Assembly: GCA_021464415.1 (NCBI GenBank)
Contig: CM038467.1
Location: 46,685,715-46,749,714, forward strand
Reading direction: 5' to 3'
Length of the DNA: 64,000 nucleotides
From: Lonicera japonica
Lineage: Eukaryota > Streptophyta > Magnoliopsida > Dipsacales > Caprifoliaceae
In this document: piece after piece, positions 38,801 to 49,373 of the stretch
Layout of the letters: each line of letters opens with the position of its first letter
Position numbering within the stretch: the stretch's first letter is position 1
Made by a program: the position numbers and the translations under genes
Notes under the pieces: generated by a model
Database searches by the model: none
Seen by the model: the letters and a program-made list of their open reading frames with translations, nothing else
What the model was told of the DNA's origin: nothing

Positions 38801-40306
38801 AAAGGGTTTTTTTGAACAAAAACTCAAGTTACAACCTCTCTGTAGTAATGAAATTGATTTGATCCCAATATATAAATACATAGATGGAAGGAAAGAAAAC
38901 CTTGAGGGAGGTAAATTAAGTATGCGTTTGTTTCGTTGTCTGAATTTGAATGTTGAATATAAAGACTGAAGTCTAAAAATTGAATCTAAAAAATCTGTTG
39001 TTTTGTTTACGATGTCATATGTGAATATGTGTTATTTATTTAAACATATTACATCTAAACGCTGAATGAGTGTTATTTGGAAAAATTTGCCCTTGTCCAC
39101 TTATCGTATAAAAATGACTACATTTAAAAAGATAAGGATAAAAGAGATATTTTGCCTCTTTAAAAATTAAGATTTCAAATTTAAGTGGCAAAATAAGTAT
39201 TCAAATCTAAATTTTTAAACCAATCAAATAAAATTAAAACGTCACGACCAAATGGACTAACAATTCAAACTTAAAAGGTGCAATCAAACTGCTCCTAAGT
39301 TGCATATTTACATCTATTTCAATTGGCCCCACACCTAATACCCCTTTGTAAATATAATTCAAGGCAATCTCTATATACTAAAATTTGGAGTACAGATGAT
39401 GCACGTTCACGCATAATTTTGCACCTCATAAATATTTTTATAATGTATGATTTTATTTGTTTAAGTGGTAAATGGTTTTTATTACCGCACTCAAAGGACT
39501 CAAAGTAATGGGAACAAATCATAAAACAAGTTTATTTTATTTTTTTTAACTGTCAACTATTACGGAATGAAGAGATGTGTAATTAATACTACTGTAATTA
39601 ACACTATAAATAAAATTGGACAGAAAAAAAAAATTAAAAAAAATGGCCGATGTAACAAAATATTCAAATTCGGGACCGTTTGGCATTTCTTTCCTCGCCA
39701 ATATTTTCATGGATGAAACCCAGATGGATGATTTCAAAACTAAAGCCTTCCCTCCCCAATTGGGCATCTTCTTTAACCTCCCCCTCCAAAACCCTAATTT
39801 CCCCACACCGTTTTGCTTCTTCAGAACAATCTTCAACATTTGTCCTCAACAATGTAGACCTAAGTTTCCTCCTCTCCAATTGTGCAAAACAAGGCCAACT
39901 CCATCTGGGTTCTTCAATCCATGCCTCAATCATCAAGAACTCCGTATATAACCAACCCATAAGTGATATTGATCTCCGAATTTCCCTTGTTGTTTCGAAT
40001 TCTCTCTTTAGTATGTATGCAAAATGTGGTCAGTTATCTGACGCAGCTAAGGTGTTTGATCATATGCCTGTGAGAGACACCATTTCTTGGAATTCGATTG
40101 TCCCGGGATTTTTAAGGAGTGGGAACTTAGAGACGGGGTTAAAGTATTTTAAAAGAATGTATGGTTTGGGTGTTTACTATTTGGATCAAGCAACTTTGAC
40201 TTCAATTTTATCTTCATGTGATTGATCTGATTTTCTTTACACTACTAAAATGATACACGGGTTGTTATTCTTCACTGGGTTTGAGCTGGAAATTACGGTG
40301 GGGAAT
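35800..40306. repeat. Tandem unit C of the PPR-locus array
   Basis: It is closely similar to unit D (45100-47472, 51700-53775) over its whole length, including the PPR gene 5' half. A tRNA-derived SINE-like tract lies at about 36866-36945 (TTGGTAAGATGGTAATG, then AAGTTCGAATCAC). A (TA)n run lies at 36612-36632. The end is the truncated PPR copy. Confidence 0.8.
39713..40306 (+). pseudogene. Truncated PPR gene copy (unit C)
   Basis: It starts at the ATG at 39713 ([11 protein letters not shown]), matching the intact gene at 53203 closely. It keeps the N-terminal presequence and the first PPR repeats ([19 protein letters not shown]). A nonsense change (TGA at 40223-40225, glycine in the intact copy) ends the frame after 170 residues. 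The homology itself stops at 40306, where unit D begins. The upstream in-frame TTG at 39680 is not a plausible start. Confidence 0.9.
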
Positions 40307-40638
40307 TACCAAAAGATTAATCACAATCACTCACACTACTTATACTTAAAACTTATAAAATTAAATAAGTAAAATAAAATGCTATACATAAAACTTTTAA
40401 AATTAAGTGAAATTAAATTGACATTTATTTTTTTAATTTATACAACACTAATTTGAGATAACATGATAACTAAATTATTAATAAATTGTACATTTAGAAC
40501 ATATAAACAAATTCTCCGATTCAAGTTGGAAAGGTTTTGGTTTCTCTTTCCAACACCTGAATTCTCAAATCCCAAACTTGTTGTGGTATTCTTGAAACCC
40601 TGTTTTCGTATTATCTAATTTTGCTAAGGGATAGAGGC

Positions 40639-40643
40639 AGTGT
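40639..40643. repeat. Target-site duplication, left (AGTGT)
   Basis: It is identical to 44860-44864. The uninterrupted target reads GGCAGTGTTAATGCAGG and is part of an RNase H fragment also present at 15981. Confidence 0.9.
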
Positions 40644-41305
40644 TGATATGATCCGGTCTAGCTTCAATTTCTATTCAACCATGGTGGTTTGTGGCATCCT
40701 AAATGATGATCCATACCTGATGAATTACAAGGATAGAGCATGGAAATTCAAAAGGAATTCCATAGAAATTCAAGACTTCTATATTATTTCCTTAATTATT
40801 TAGGAGTTTATTTTAGTCGTCTTATTTTATTATTCAATTAGGAATTAGATTAGTAGTTTCCTTTTTGAATAAGTTTCCTTATTATTTATTATTATTTTCC
40901 TTATTGTGTTAGGATTATTCTAGAAGTTATTTTCCTTTTCTAGGTAGGAATTAGTTTCCTTTTTGAATTAGGATTCTAGCTTTGTTTCTCCTATTTAAAG
41001 GAGGCACATTATTGTTTTAAAAATAAGTTATGATGATTAATTAAATTGAGAGTTTTCTCTTTGTGTTCTCTAAGAACATGTTGAACATGTTGAATTGATT
41101 AATTCAATTGTTCTTGACTTATCAATCTAGCAATCACACTAGATTGTGGCGTCATTCATTATACCGAGGTTCGCGCTTCTTTAAGCGTTGGGTTGAGGTT
41201 CCATCTTCCATCTTTTCGACGTATTCCAAGGTTCTTGCTACGTTTGTAGTTCAAGGGTTGAGGATCCATTAGCCTGGCTAGGAAAGACGATCCGGGTTCG
41301 CGTCA
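40644..41305 (+). repeat. Left LTR (662 bp)
   Basis: It begins TGATATGATCCGG and ends GGTTCGCGTCA, and is followed one base later by an initiator-Met primer site, which fixes its orientation as +. A TATA-like CTATTTAAAG lies near 40999. Confidence 0.9.
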
Positions 41306-41306
41306 T

Positions 41307-41317
41307 TGGTATCAGAG
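41307..41317 (+). promoter_or_regulatory. Primer-binding site for initiator-Met tRNA
   Basis: TGGTATCAGAG, one base after the left LTR. This is the standard plant LTR-element primer site matching the 3' end of the initiator methionine tRNA. Confidence 0.85.
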
Positions 41318-41473
41318 GAGACTTTTCTATCCAGGTTTTCTATCTTAGTTTCTTGTTCTTTCAATTTCGTAGTAGATTCTTGAAACCCTAGGCCTTCATT
41401 CTTGTTAATCTTATTCCAAAAAAATTGTGTTAGGGTTTATAGATTCTAAAAAAAAAAAAAAAAAAAAAAATTC

Positions 41474-41611
41474 GGATGAACAGTAACCGTGAACAGTGCG
41501 CGTGAACAGTAACGATGAACAGTGTTGTGAACAGTGGCATGAACAGTACTCGATGAACAGTGCCGCGTGAATAGTATCGCGTGAACAGTGCCGCGTGAAC
41601 AGTGATTTCTG
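41474..41611. repeat. Ten GAACAGT units, 12-14 bp spacing
   Basis: GAACAGT (once GAATAGT) recurs with GC-rich spacers such as GCCGCGT, flanked on both sides by A-runs. It lies in the leader between primer site and coding remnant. Confidence 0.85.
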
Positions 41612-42332
41612 AAAAAAAAAAAAAAAAAAAAACTGAATTTCGAAATTGCATGAAAAAAAAATTGATTATTCTGTTTAGGGTGAGTTGTTTAGAATTAAAA
41701 TACACGAAAGTTGAATCGTTGAAACGAGAACCCTAGTTTTTTTTTATGCTTTATGAAATAGGGTTTTGATTGCTATGAACTCTTGCGCTATTATTGAAAT
41801 TGAAGATTCCCATTGAACCCTACAAAATTTCGAATCATAATCATTCGTTTGGGTTTGTTGATCCTTATTGCATATTTATTCTAGTTGGGGGCATTCTAAT
41901 TGGAGTTACGTTCTTAAATTGGATTGTGTTGGGAATTCTAGATCTCCATAGGAACTTTGAATTGCTTTATAAACTAGGACTTATTGCTCGTTTGTTCTTT
42001 GAAATTCTGCTTGCAATATTCTAGCAATTCTAGAAATTCGTTTGGCTCATTAATATTGCTAGAATTTGGTTTCTTGAGTCCTTAGTTAATCATTGTGAAG
42101 GCGCTCAATCTAATTGTTGGGTGTGCGATTGGTTGTTGGGGACTTGCGATATATTCATATTGTTCAACTTGTTTTAAAAGTTCCAAGGAGAAAAATTGTG
42201 AGGTTTATTATTACTTGAGTGACAAACACGAGAGAAAAAAAAATGTGTGATACTTGAGTGATACACGTAAGGGAGTGCGTGAGGAAATTTTATTTCTTTA
42301 TTTGTACTAATCCTTATTTTGGCAGCGCAAGA

Positions 42333-44196
42333 ATGTCTTATTTTAATTTTGGGCAAAGTTGGCGTTATGAGGAGTTTAAAAGGGATAGTGCGCAAGTAAA
42401 AAATCTAGAAATTAGACGGCGCATGCGATTAAGTGAAGCTCCTAATAGGGAAAGGATAAAACAAAATTTCAGTAGTACCACGAAAAAGGCTTCCTTGTTT
42501 GATGAAGAGGGTTGTTCTAAGTTTAACGAATTTTTTACCAAAACTTATGACCAGTTTAAGATGAGGGGAAGTTTTGTGCTAAACCAAATTGAGGAACAAG
42601 CCGTAGAAGGTGAGTTGCTAGCTGAATGTGGTGACCCAAGCGTGCGAGCAAATATATTTCGAACTAGATGCCTCGTGCAAGAGAAGGTGTGTAGTTTGAT
42701 AATTGATGGGGAGTTTAGTTTACTCAAACTTTGCTAGCACAACAATGATTGAGAAGTTGAAACTGCCTACTTTCAAGCACCCGTGTCCTTATAAGTTGCA
42801 ATGGCTGAATGATAATGGAGTGATAAGGGTGAACGAACAAGTGCTTATTTCTCTTAGCATTGGGAAGTACAAGGATGAAGTTTTATGCGATGTGGTTCCA
42901 ATGCAAGCCGGCCACATGATTTTGGGTCGACAATGGCAACTTGATAGGCAAGCCAATTACAATGGCGTTTCCAATAAATACTCTTTCAAGATGAATGAGA
43001 GAACCGTTACTCTTGTTCCATTGCCACCAAAGCAAGCTTATGAAGATCAAATGAAGTTACAAAAGGAGAGTGATCAAAAGAGAGAGAGTGCGCGAAAACA
43101 AGAGAAAAATGGTGAAGGAGTGGAAAGGAAAGAGAGCGAAGATGAAAAGAAAGAAGGAGAGAGAAAAATAAAAGAGAGTAATGAAAAGAGAGAGGCTGAG
43201 GTAAAAGAGAGAGAAAAAGAAAATTCAGTGATCTTTAGTGAGAATGAGTTTGAAAAAGACTTGAGTGAAGTGAGGGAGATTGAGGCAAAAAAGAGTGAAT
43301 CGGAGGAAGTATTTTCATATACTAACAATCTTAATCATGTTTTGCCTATATCTATTGTGTCTTATTTGCAGGGAGTTGGAGATCAACACCAAGAAAAAGT
43401 TGAGTTGGCACATGGCCAACAAGCTTTAAAGCAAAGAGTTGGTGAGTTTTCTAAGTTGGAATTGGTAAGTTGTTCTCCGAAGAAATTATTTGGATTTAAA
43501 ACAAAGTATGGCTTGTTTGAATGGGTAACTAATTCTTTGATTTTGAATAATGCTTTTATGAGTTTAAAGAATCAAATTTTTGAGCCATTCTTGGGAAAAA
43601 TTGTTTTGAAAGGCTTTGATCATTGGAATATCACATTGTCATGTAGCAATAGTAGTTTGAATTGTTACATATCGATTAGTTGGAATAATCAATTGCTTAT
43701 GATGAATTTTGATGCGCTAATCGCTAACCTCAATAAGTGCACTCTTGGCACGAATGAGACTATGTTTCTTTGCTTTTATGAGAGTGTTGTAGGTAAGCCG
43801 GATTTAGCGGGGGAGTTGAATAGCATGGCAGCCATAGAGAGTGAAAGAAATATGGAGATTAGTTACGGAGGAGATCAAGGAATTTCCAAGGCAGCCATGG
43901 AAGCGAGGAGGATCTTTGCAAAGGGAAGAGAAGAGATTCTAGCCAAAAAACCGGAGTTGGAAGTTGATGAAGTGGAGCATGTAGACTTCATTGGTGTGGA
44001 CAAGTATGATTTCCATCCGAATTATCAGCCGGGAAGTTTCTTCAATGAACTAAAGATGATCGAGTTGAAGCATAGCCTCAAGTTCGATGAATTCCGTTTG
44101 TCAAAGAAGGCCAAGCTGCAAATTGGAAGATGTGGGTTGAATCAAACAAAGCTTAGCAAAGATTCGAGGACGAATCTTCTTGAAGAAGAGGGGTAA
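42333..44196 (+). pseudogene. gag-tail/retropepsin-like polyprotein remnant of the inverted-LTR element
   Basis: The first frame (MSYFNFGQSW, 42333-42737) reaches the retropepsin site CSLIIDG, where one base is missing. The second frame (to 44196) continues with NFASTTMIEKLKLPT, YKLQWLND, IGKYKDEVLCDVVPM and HMILGRQWQLDR, the flap and ILGR motifs of Ty3/gypsy protease. A long charged linker rich in K and E follows. Next comes a stretch I do not recognise, then a tail DSRTNLLEEEG that resembles the very end of gypsy polyproteins, next to the purine tract. Reverse transcriptase, RNase H and integrase are missing between these parts. The frameshift lies in the catalytic Asp-Gly-Gly region. The 497-codon second frame may still be translated. 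Confidence 0.8.
44182..44195 (+). promoter_or_regulatory. Polypurine tract next to the inverted right LTR
   Basis: GAAGAAGAGGGG lies immediately before the right LTR. It is in the normal position for plus-strand priming, although the LTR that follows is reversed. Confidence 0.65.
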
Positions 44197-44197
44197 A

Positions 44198-44859
44198 TGA
44201 CGCGAACCCGGATCGTCTTTCCTAGCCAGGCTAATGGATCCTCAACCCTTGAACTACAAACGTAGCAAGAACCTTGGAATACGTCGAAAAGATGGAAGAT
44301 GGAACCTCAACCCAACGCTTAAAGAAGCGCGAACCTCGGTATAATGAATGACGCCACAATCTAGTGTGATTGCTAGATTGATAAGTCAAGAACAATTGAA
44401 TTAATCAATTCAACATGTTCAACATGTTCTTAGAGAACACAAAGAGAAAACTCTCAATTTAATTAATCATCATAACTTATTTTTAAAACAATAATGTGCC
44501 TCCTTTAAATAGGAGAAACAAAGCTAGAATCCTAATTCAAAAAGGAAACTAATTCCTACCTAGAAAAGGAAAATAACTTCTAGAATAATCCTAACACAAT
44601 AAGGAAAATAATAATAAATAATAAGGAAACTTATTCAAAAAGGAAACTACTAATCTAATTCCTAATCGAATAATAAAATAAGACGACTAAAATAAACTCC
44701 TAAATAATTAAGGAAATAATATAGAAGTCTTGAATTTCTATGGAATTCCTTTTGAATTTCCATGCTCTATCCTTGTAATTCATCAGGTATGGATCATCAT
44801 TTAGGATGCCACAAACCACCATGGTTGAATAGAAATTGAAGCTAGACCGGATCATATCA
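44198..44859 (-). repeat. Right LTR (662 bp), inverted relative to the left LTR
   Basis: It begins TGACGCGAACCCGG and ends GGATCATATCA, the exact reverse complement of the left LTR, same length. The only mismatch I found by eye is CAATTAGG (left) versus CGATTAGG (right, reverse-complemented). Confidence 0.93.
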
Positions 44860-44975
44860 AGTGTTAATGCAGGAGGGCACAGCTTATGAGAGGGAGTTGT
44901 ACGCCTTAATTTATGCAGTACACAAATGGAAGATGTACTTATTTGCGCATCGTTTCATAATCAAAACAGAACAGT
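44860..44975 (+). pseudogene. RNase H fragment, right half of the insertion target
   Basis: Together with the last bases before 40643 it reads AVLMQEG, then YERELYALIYAVHKWKMYLF and RFIIKTEQ, followed by a stop. This is Ty3/gypsy RNase H. It is a relic within the tandem unit, split by the inverted-LTR element. Confidence 0.75.
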
Positions 44976-47477
44976 AAAAACACCAAATTTTTGCTTAAAT
45001 TAATGGGGCTCAATTACATCATTGTTTACAAACAAGACAGTAACAACAAGAAAGTTTTAAAAATAAAACTTACACTATAAATGTGTAACTTGAAAAATAT
45101 TTTTTATATTACAAGAGAAATAGTTAATTTCCTCCAATTTTTCATTATATACATAGATGAATATCATTCACTTCAAGTATTACAATAGTTATAAATAAAT
45201 AAATCTTATAATTAAAATGGTTAGTTCACCTAAAAGATTATTTGCGAGATAAAAGAAAAGCGTTTTAACAATATTAACATGGAAGAATACCTAAACATTT
45301 TATAGAAAGGGAAAGGCACAAAATAATGATTTTTGCTCTTAATTAGATTCTTACCCGGCATCTCGAGTAATGAAGCACACATTTCTAATGAAACAAAACT
45401 TATGTTGGGGAAGTCATCCAATATGGACTTCAATTGAATTTAAGATAAACTAAAAATGGACACACACGTAATATATATATGTACGTGTTATTTTTGTATA
45501 TGTATGTATGTATTTCAAAATAAAATAAAATAACTAATTGGTTCAATGGTTAAAGGTCCTTACTTTTAACTTTGAGGTACCAGGTTCGAGCTTTATTAAT
45601 AGTATGTTCTTTCTAATATAATAATGCGAAGGGTAAAAATGAAAATGTTTGACATAACTAGATATATCGAACACATAATGCATATTTTCAAAACCCCATA
45701 AAATATGTATATTATACATATTTTGGTGTCATAACCATAATGTAGTAAGAAATGCATGGCAGATGTTAGGCATGCCACTTCCATTTTAATAGTAACAGAT
45801 AATATATATATATATATATATATTAGTCCCACTTTCTTAAAAATATATTAGGCATGCCACTTCCATTTTAATAGTAATAGATAATATATATATATATATA
45901 TATATATTAGTCCCACTTTCTTAAAAATATAATGATAGGTATCATAATAGGTACTTTATATGATGACGGTTAAATCATGACCTACTGGCCAAGTACTTTG
46001 CATCATACCCCATGATAGGTACTTTATATAATGACCGTTAACTCATGACCCAATGGTTCGCATCTGTTGGGAGTTGATTTGGAGAGCTTCCAGTCAAGTC
46101 CATTTTTTCTAAATTCAAGGTAGCTAACCAATGGGCCACTGTGTTGGGTTGCATCATTTCTCTATCACTTTATTTATTTTTTTCTAATAAATTAATAATT
46201 CCACATTATTACATTCGCCGGTTGGTACCATGGTAATGTCGTACGTTTACTCTTATAAGACAAAATCTCAAGTTCGAATCACAGTGTCCCATCCTCTTTC
46301 CCCTCCCTCGTTATTTAGAACTCAAAAATATGTATCTATGTATTATTTAGAACTCAAAATCTCAACTGGACTTGCTTCGTGGATCAATTGGTGGGCTTCT
46401 TAAATTAGGCCAGGCCACAGCCCACAAGCTACAGCCCAATTGATATATCTGGATCAAGGTCCAACTAATTACCTCAAACATACCAACTTTAAACACCGAC
46501 AAGTACAAAATTACCGTGGCCAGAGAAAAGCTTGTATTCGTGAGTAAAGATTTGTTCTGCATCTAAAGTGGTGTAGATAGACGTGTAGAAATCCAAAAAA
46601 TAAATAAATAAGAGATATGTTGTATAAGAATTATCTATGTTTATATAAAAGTGGGCTAGTCTGAAAATTTCTCACCTAAAATTTTTTTTGTACCATTTTT
46701 TTTTATTTAAGTTTGCATGCATGTGAATATATTAAAAACATTCACCGAATTAATGCAGTGCATGGATAATTGACCAAGGTAATTTGAGTATTGTGGCTTT
46801 CGAAAAAAATTTTGCTTGTGAATTTCGCTATTAATTGTTTGGAGAATATGTATAGTCATGCAAAGAAAATTAAATTTTAATCTGACTTTTTCTTTTGAAA
46901 CGATAATTTGACTATTAATTCTTATGGTAATATGTTTATTGTGGCTTTCCAAGAAAAAAAATTACTTTTAATGATATATTGTCCTTTGATTTTTTCATTT
47001 CTTTACTTTTTATAATGCGTGTTGATCTAATTTTTACAATTTTTTTATATTCTTCATTTATTCATAAATGTTCTTTAGTGTATTTATTCATTTAACAAAT
47101 TTTTCGGTTTTGGATTATGTCTTTAAGTATTTTAAATTTTTTTTAATGTTGTTTATATTATGGTACATTTAATTTAATTTGGTAATTTGATGACTATTTA
47201 ATTTGTCAAAAATTGTTTTTATTGCCAGCAAATGTAAATATTTTATATTTTTTCTTGATATTCATTGTAATTTATGTTTTATTGATTCTAATCTTAAATG
47301 AAATTGTCTACCAATTTTTTCCTAAGTAGATTTAGTTTTCCTATCTCTATCTTAAGATATCTTTAAGAATTTTGTTTTAAAATTTCATTGTCTTTTATTT
47401 AATTTAATATGTATTATTGTAAATTTAATTTAGTGGTTCAATTTGGTTTTCATTTATTATTTTCTTTTTACTAAATC

Positions 47478-48188
47478 TGATGGGGTTAAATACTAATTTT
47501 ATCATTGGCTCAGAAAGGTAATTCAACATTTTTTACCTTCGATAAAATCTTATTTTTACCCCCGGTAAAATCTCATTTTTACCTCCACACCTACCACATC
47601 TCACCTACCTCCCCTGCCTCCACCAAAAATTACCTTTTGCCCTTCATTTTTATCAAATTTACCTTTTTTGCCTTTCTCCATTTACCTATAAATACCTCCT
47701 ATCATTCATTCATTAAACACACAACAAAAACATATATTTCTTCTCTCCCAAGATCCATCTATCTCTTCCAAGAGATATAAAGCCATTGGCAATACAAATA
47801 CAAGCCAATTTTCGAGGGTCTTATACTCTCTCTTTTCATACCCCTAAAAATACCAACAACCCTTATACACTCTCTCTCTCCTACACAATTTATTATTTAT
47901 TCTGTTGAGATATTTATAATCCTAATTCTATACTTATAAATAGAATTAAGGAAATTATAGAGAGAGAAGTTGGTATCTTGTATTATCATCCAAACTGATC
48001 GCCTTTGAACTAATACAAAACAAGTACACACAAAAAGAGGACGTATTACCGGAATAGCATAAGCGCTACCGGGGTAACCTACCTTAAAAAAATGTTATGT
48101 GTTCATCATTGCGCTGCATTTATTTTTTATTTACCGATATTCGCTTATTGATTGATTAATTATCTATTTTTAGATTTTGACACCATCA
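47478..48188 (+). repeat. 5' LTR (711 bp)
   Basis: TGATGGGGTTAAATAC ... TTTTGACACCATCA, with terminal TGATGG/CCATCA inverted repeats. A TATAAATA box lies near 47688. Confidence 0.93.
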
Positions 48189-48190
48189 GT

Positions 48191-48210
48191 TGGCGCCGTC
48201 TGTGGGAACG
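48191..48210 (+). promoter_or_regulatory. Primer-binding site
   Basis: TGGCGCCGTCTGTGGGAACG, two bases after the 5' LTR. It is the primer site usual for Tat/Athila-type plant gypsy elements. Confidence 0.9.
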
Positions 48211-48273
48211 ATAAACTCTCTAAAGCTCTCGTTCTTTAGAAATTACAAGTGAATTTTTGGTACAAAAATTCTA

Positions 48274-48740
48274 AATCCCGCGGGTCTACGTAGCTCAATA
48301 TTCTCGGGGGCATAACTTATTTCTCATAACTCCAAATTATGCGATTCTAGAGTCCATTTTGGAGAAAATTTCAAGAGTTACAACTTTTTAGTACGAGCTT
48401 TTTTCAAATTCATCCATCTCGGGGTTCAAAACTTTGATACAAACTTTCTAGAATGAAAAAAGCAAAAATCCCGCGGGCCTACGGTGACTCAATATTATCA
48501 GGCACATAACTTTGTGCTCAAAACTCCAAATCATGTGATTCTATAGTCCATTTTGAAGAAAATTTCAAGAGTTACAACTTTCCAGTTCAATCTTTTTTCA
48601 AATTTGGCCATCTCAGGGTCCAAAACGGGGATACAAAGTTGCTGTAACAAAAAATGCACAAATCCTGCAAGGCCTACGCTAGCTCAATATTTACGGGCTC
48701 ATAATCATTCAAAAATCAGGTAAAATCGACGAGCTTCAAA
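48274..48740. repeat. About 194-bp tandem repeats in the element leader
   Basis: Units start AATCC(C/T)GCG-GG-CTACG and contain CTCAATATT, CATAACTT, AACTCCAAAT(T/C)ATG and TTCAAGAGTTACAAC. There are two full and one partial copy. They are non-coding. Confidence 0.85.
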
Positions 48741-48967
48741 AAAATTATTACAATTGAATGTAATTTTTATCAAGTTCATTCGACAAGCCACAAGAAAGAA
48801 ATTAAAGAAATTTTCAGCTGATATCAAACTTCCACAAAGTTGAATGTAATTTTGAAGTCTGTCAGACAACCGCAAGACCACCCCAGCCCAAAGAGATCTG
48901 GCTGAGAATAATCATCTATTGCTGCACCACTGGTCCAGAGATCAAGACTTTGACGTTCCCTGGTAAT

Positions 48968-49270
48968 AAATGAGAAAATTGTTATAATTTTCCTAAGTCA
49001 GAAGGGTGCATGGCTCTACTCAAGACTTAGTAAAAAAGAACAAATTTTCCTTTAAGAAACTAAAGACTTAAATGAGAAAATTGTCAAAATTTGCCTAAGT
49101 TAAAAGGGAGCAAGACTCTACTCAAAACTTAGGCAAAAAGAACAAATTTTCCTTTTAAGAAACCAAGGACTTAAATGAGAAAATTGTCAAAATTTGCCTA
49201 AGTCAGAAGGGGGCATGACTCTACTCAAGACTTAGTAAAAAAAAAAATCCTTTTAAGAAACCAAAGATTT
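48968..49270. repeat. About 102-bp tandem repeats, three copies
   Basis: Units start at 48968, 49071 and 49173 with AATGAGAAAATTGT and contain CTCTACTCAA-ACTTAG and CCTTTTAAGAAACCAA. Confidence 0.9.
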
Positions 49271-49373
49271 CGAAAAAATGTATACCTCCATATAGGGGCC
49301 ATGCTTTAAACAAATTACAAGCGGAATATCTCCGGAACGTTTGTACAAAGCCCTCACTAAAGGTGTACATTAT

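Larger units (their letters stand above)
40644..44859 (+). mobile_element. gypsy-type retroelement with inverted LTRs (4216 bp)
   Basis: Left LTR 40644-41305, primer site 41307-41317, leader with GAACAGT repeats, gag/protease-like remnant 42333-44196, purine tract 44182-44195, then the right LTR 44198-44859 in opposite orientation. AGTGT target duplication on both sides. Reverse transcriptase, RNase H and integrase are absent, so the copy is non-autonomous. The arms are identical apart from one difference I could find by eye, so the insertion is young. Confidence 0.88.

Noticed and set aside
42545..43328. - strand frames opposite the gag/protease remnant
   Set aside because: Shadows of the Lys/Glu-rich + strand coding sequence (Ser/Phe/Leu mirror composition).
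40644..44859. A DIRS-type or TIR DNA transposon
   Set aside because: It has a Met-tRNA primer site, retropepsin motifs, TG...CA ends, a polypurine tract and a 5-bp target duplication, all retroelement traits. No tyrosine recombinase or transposase was seen.
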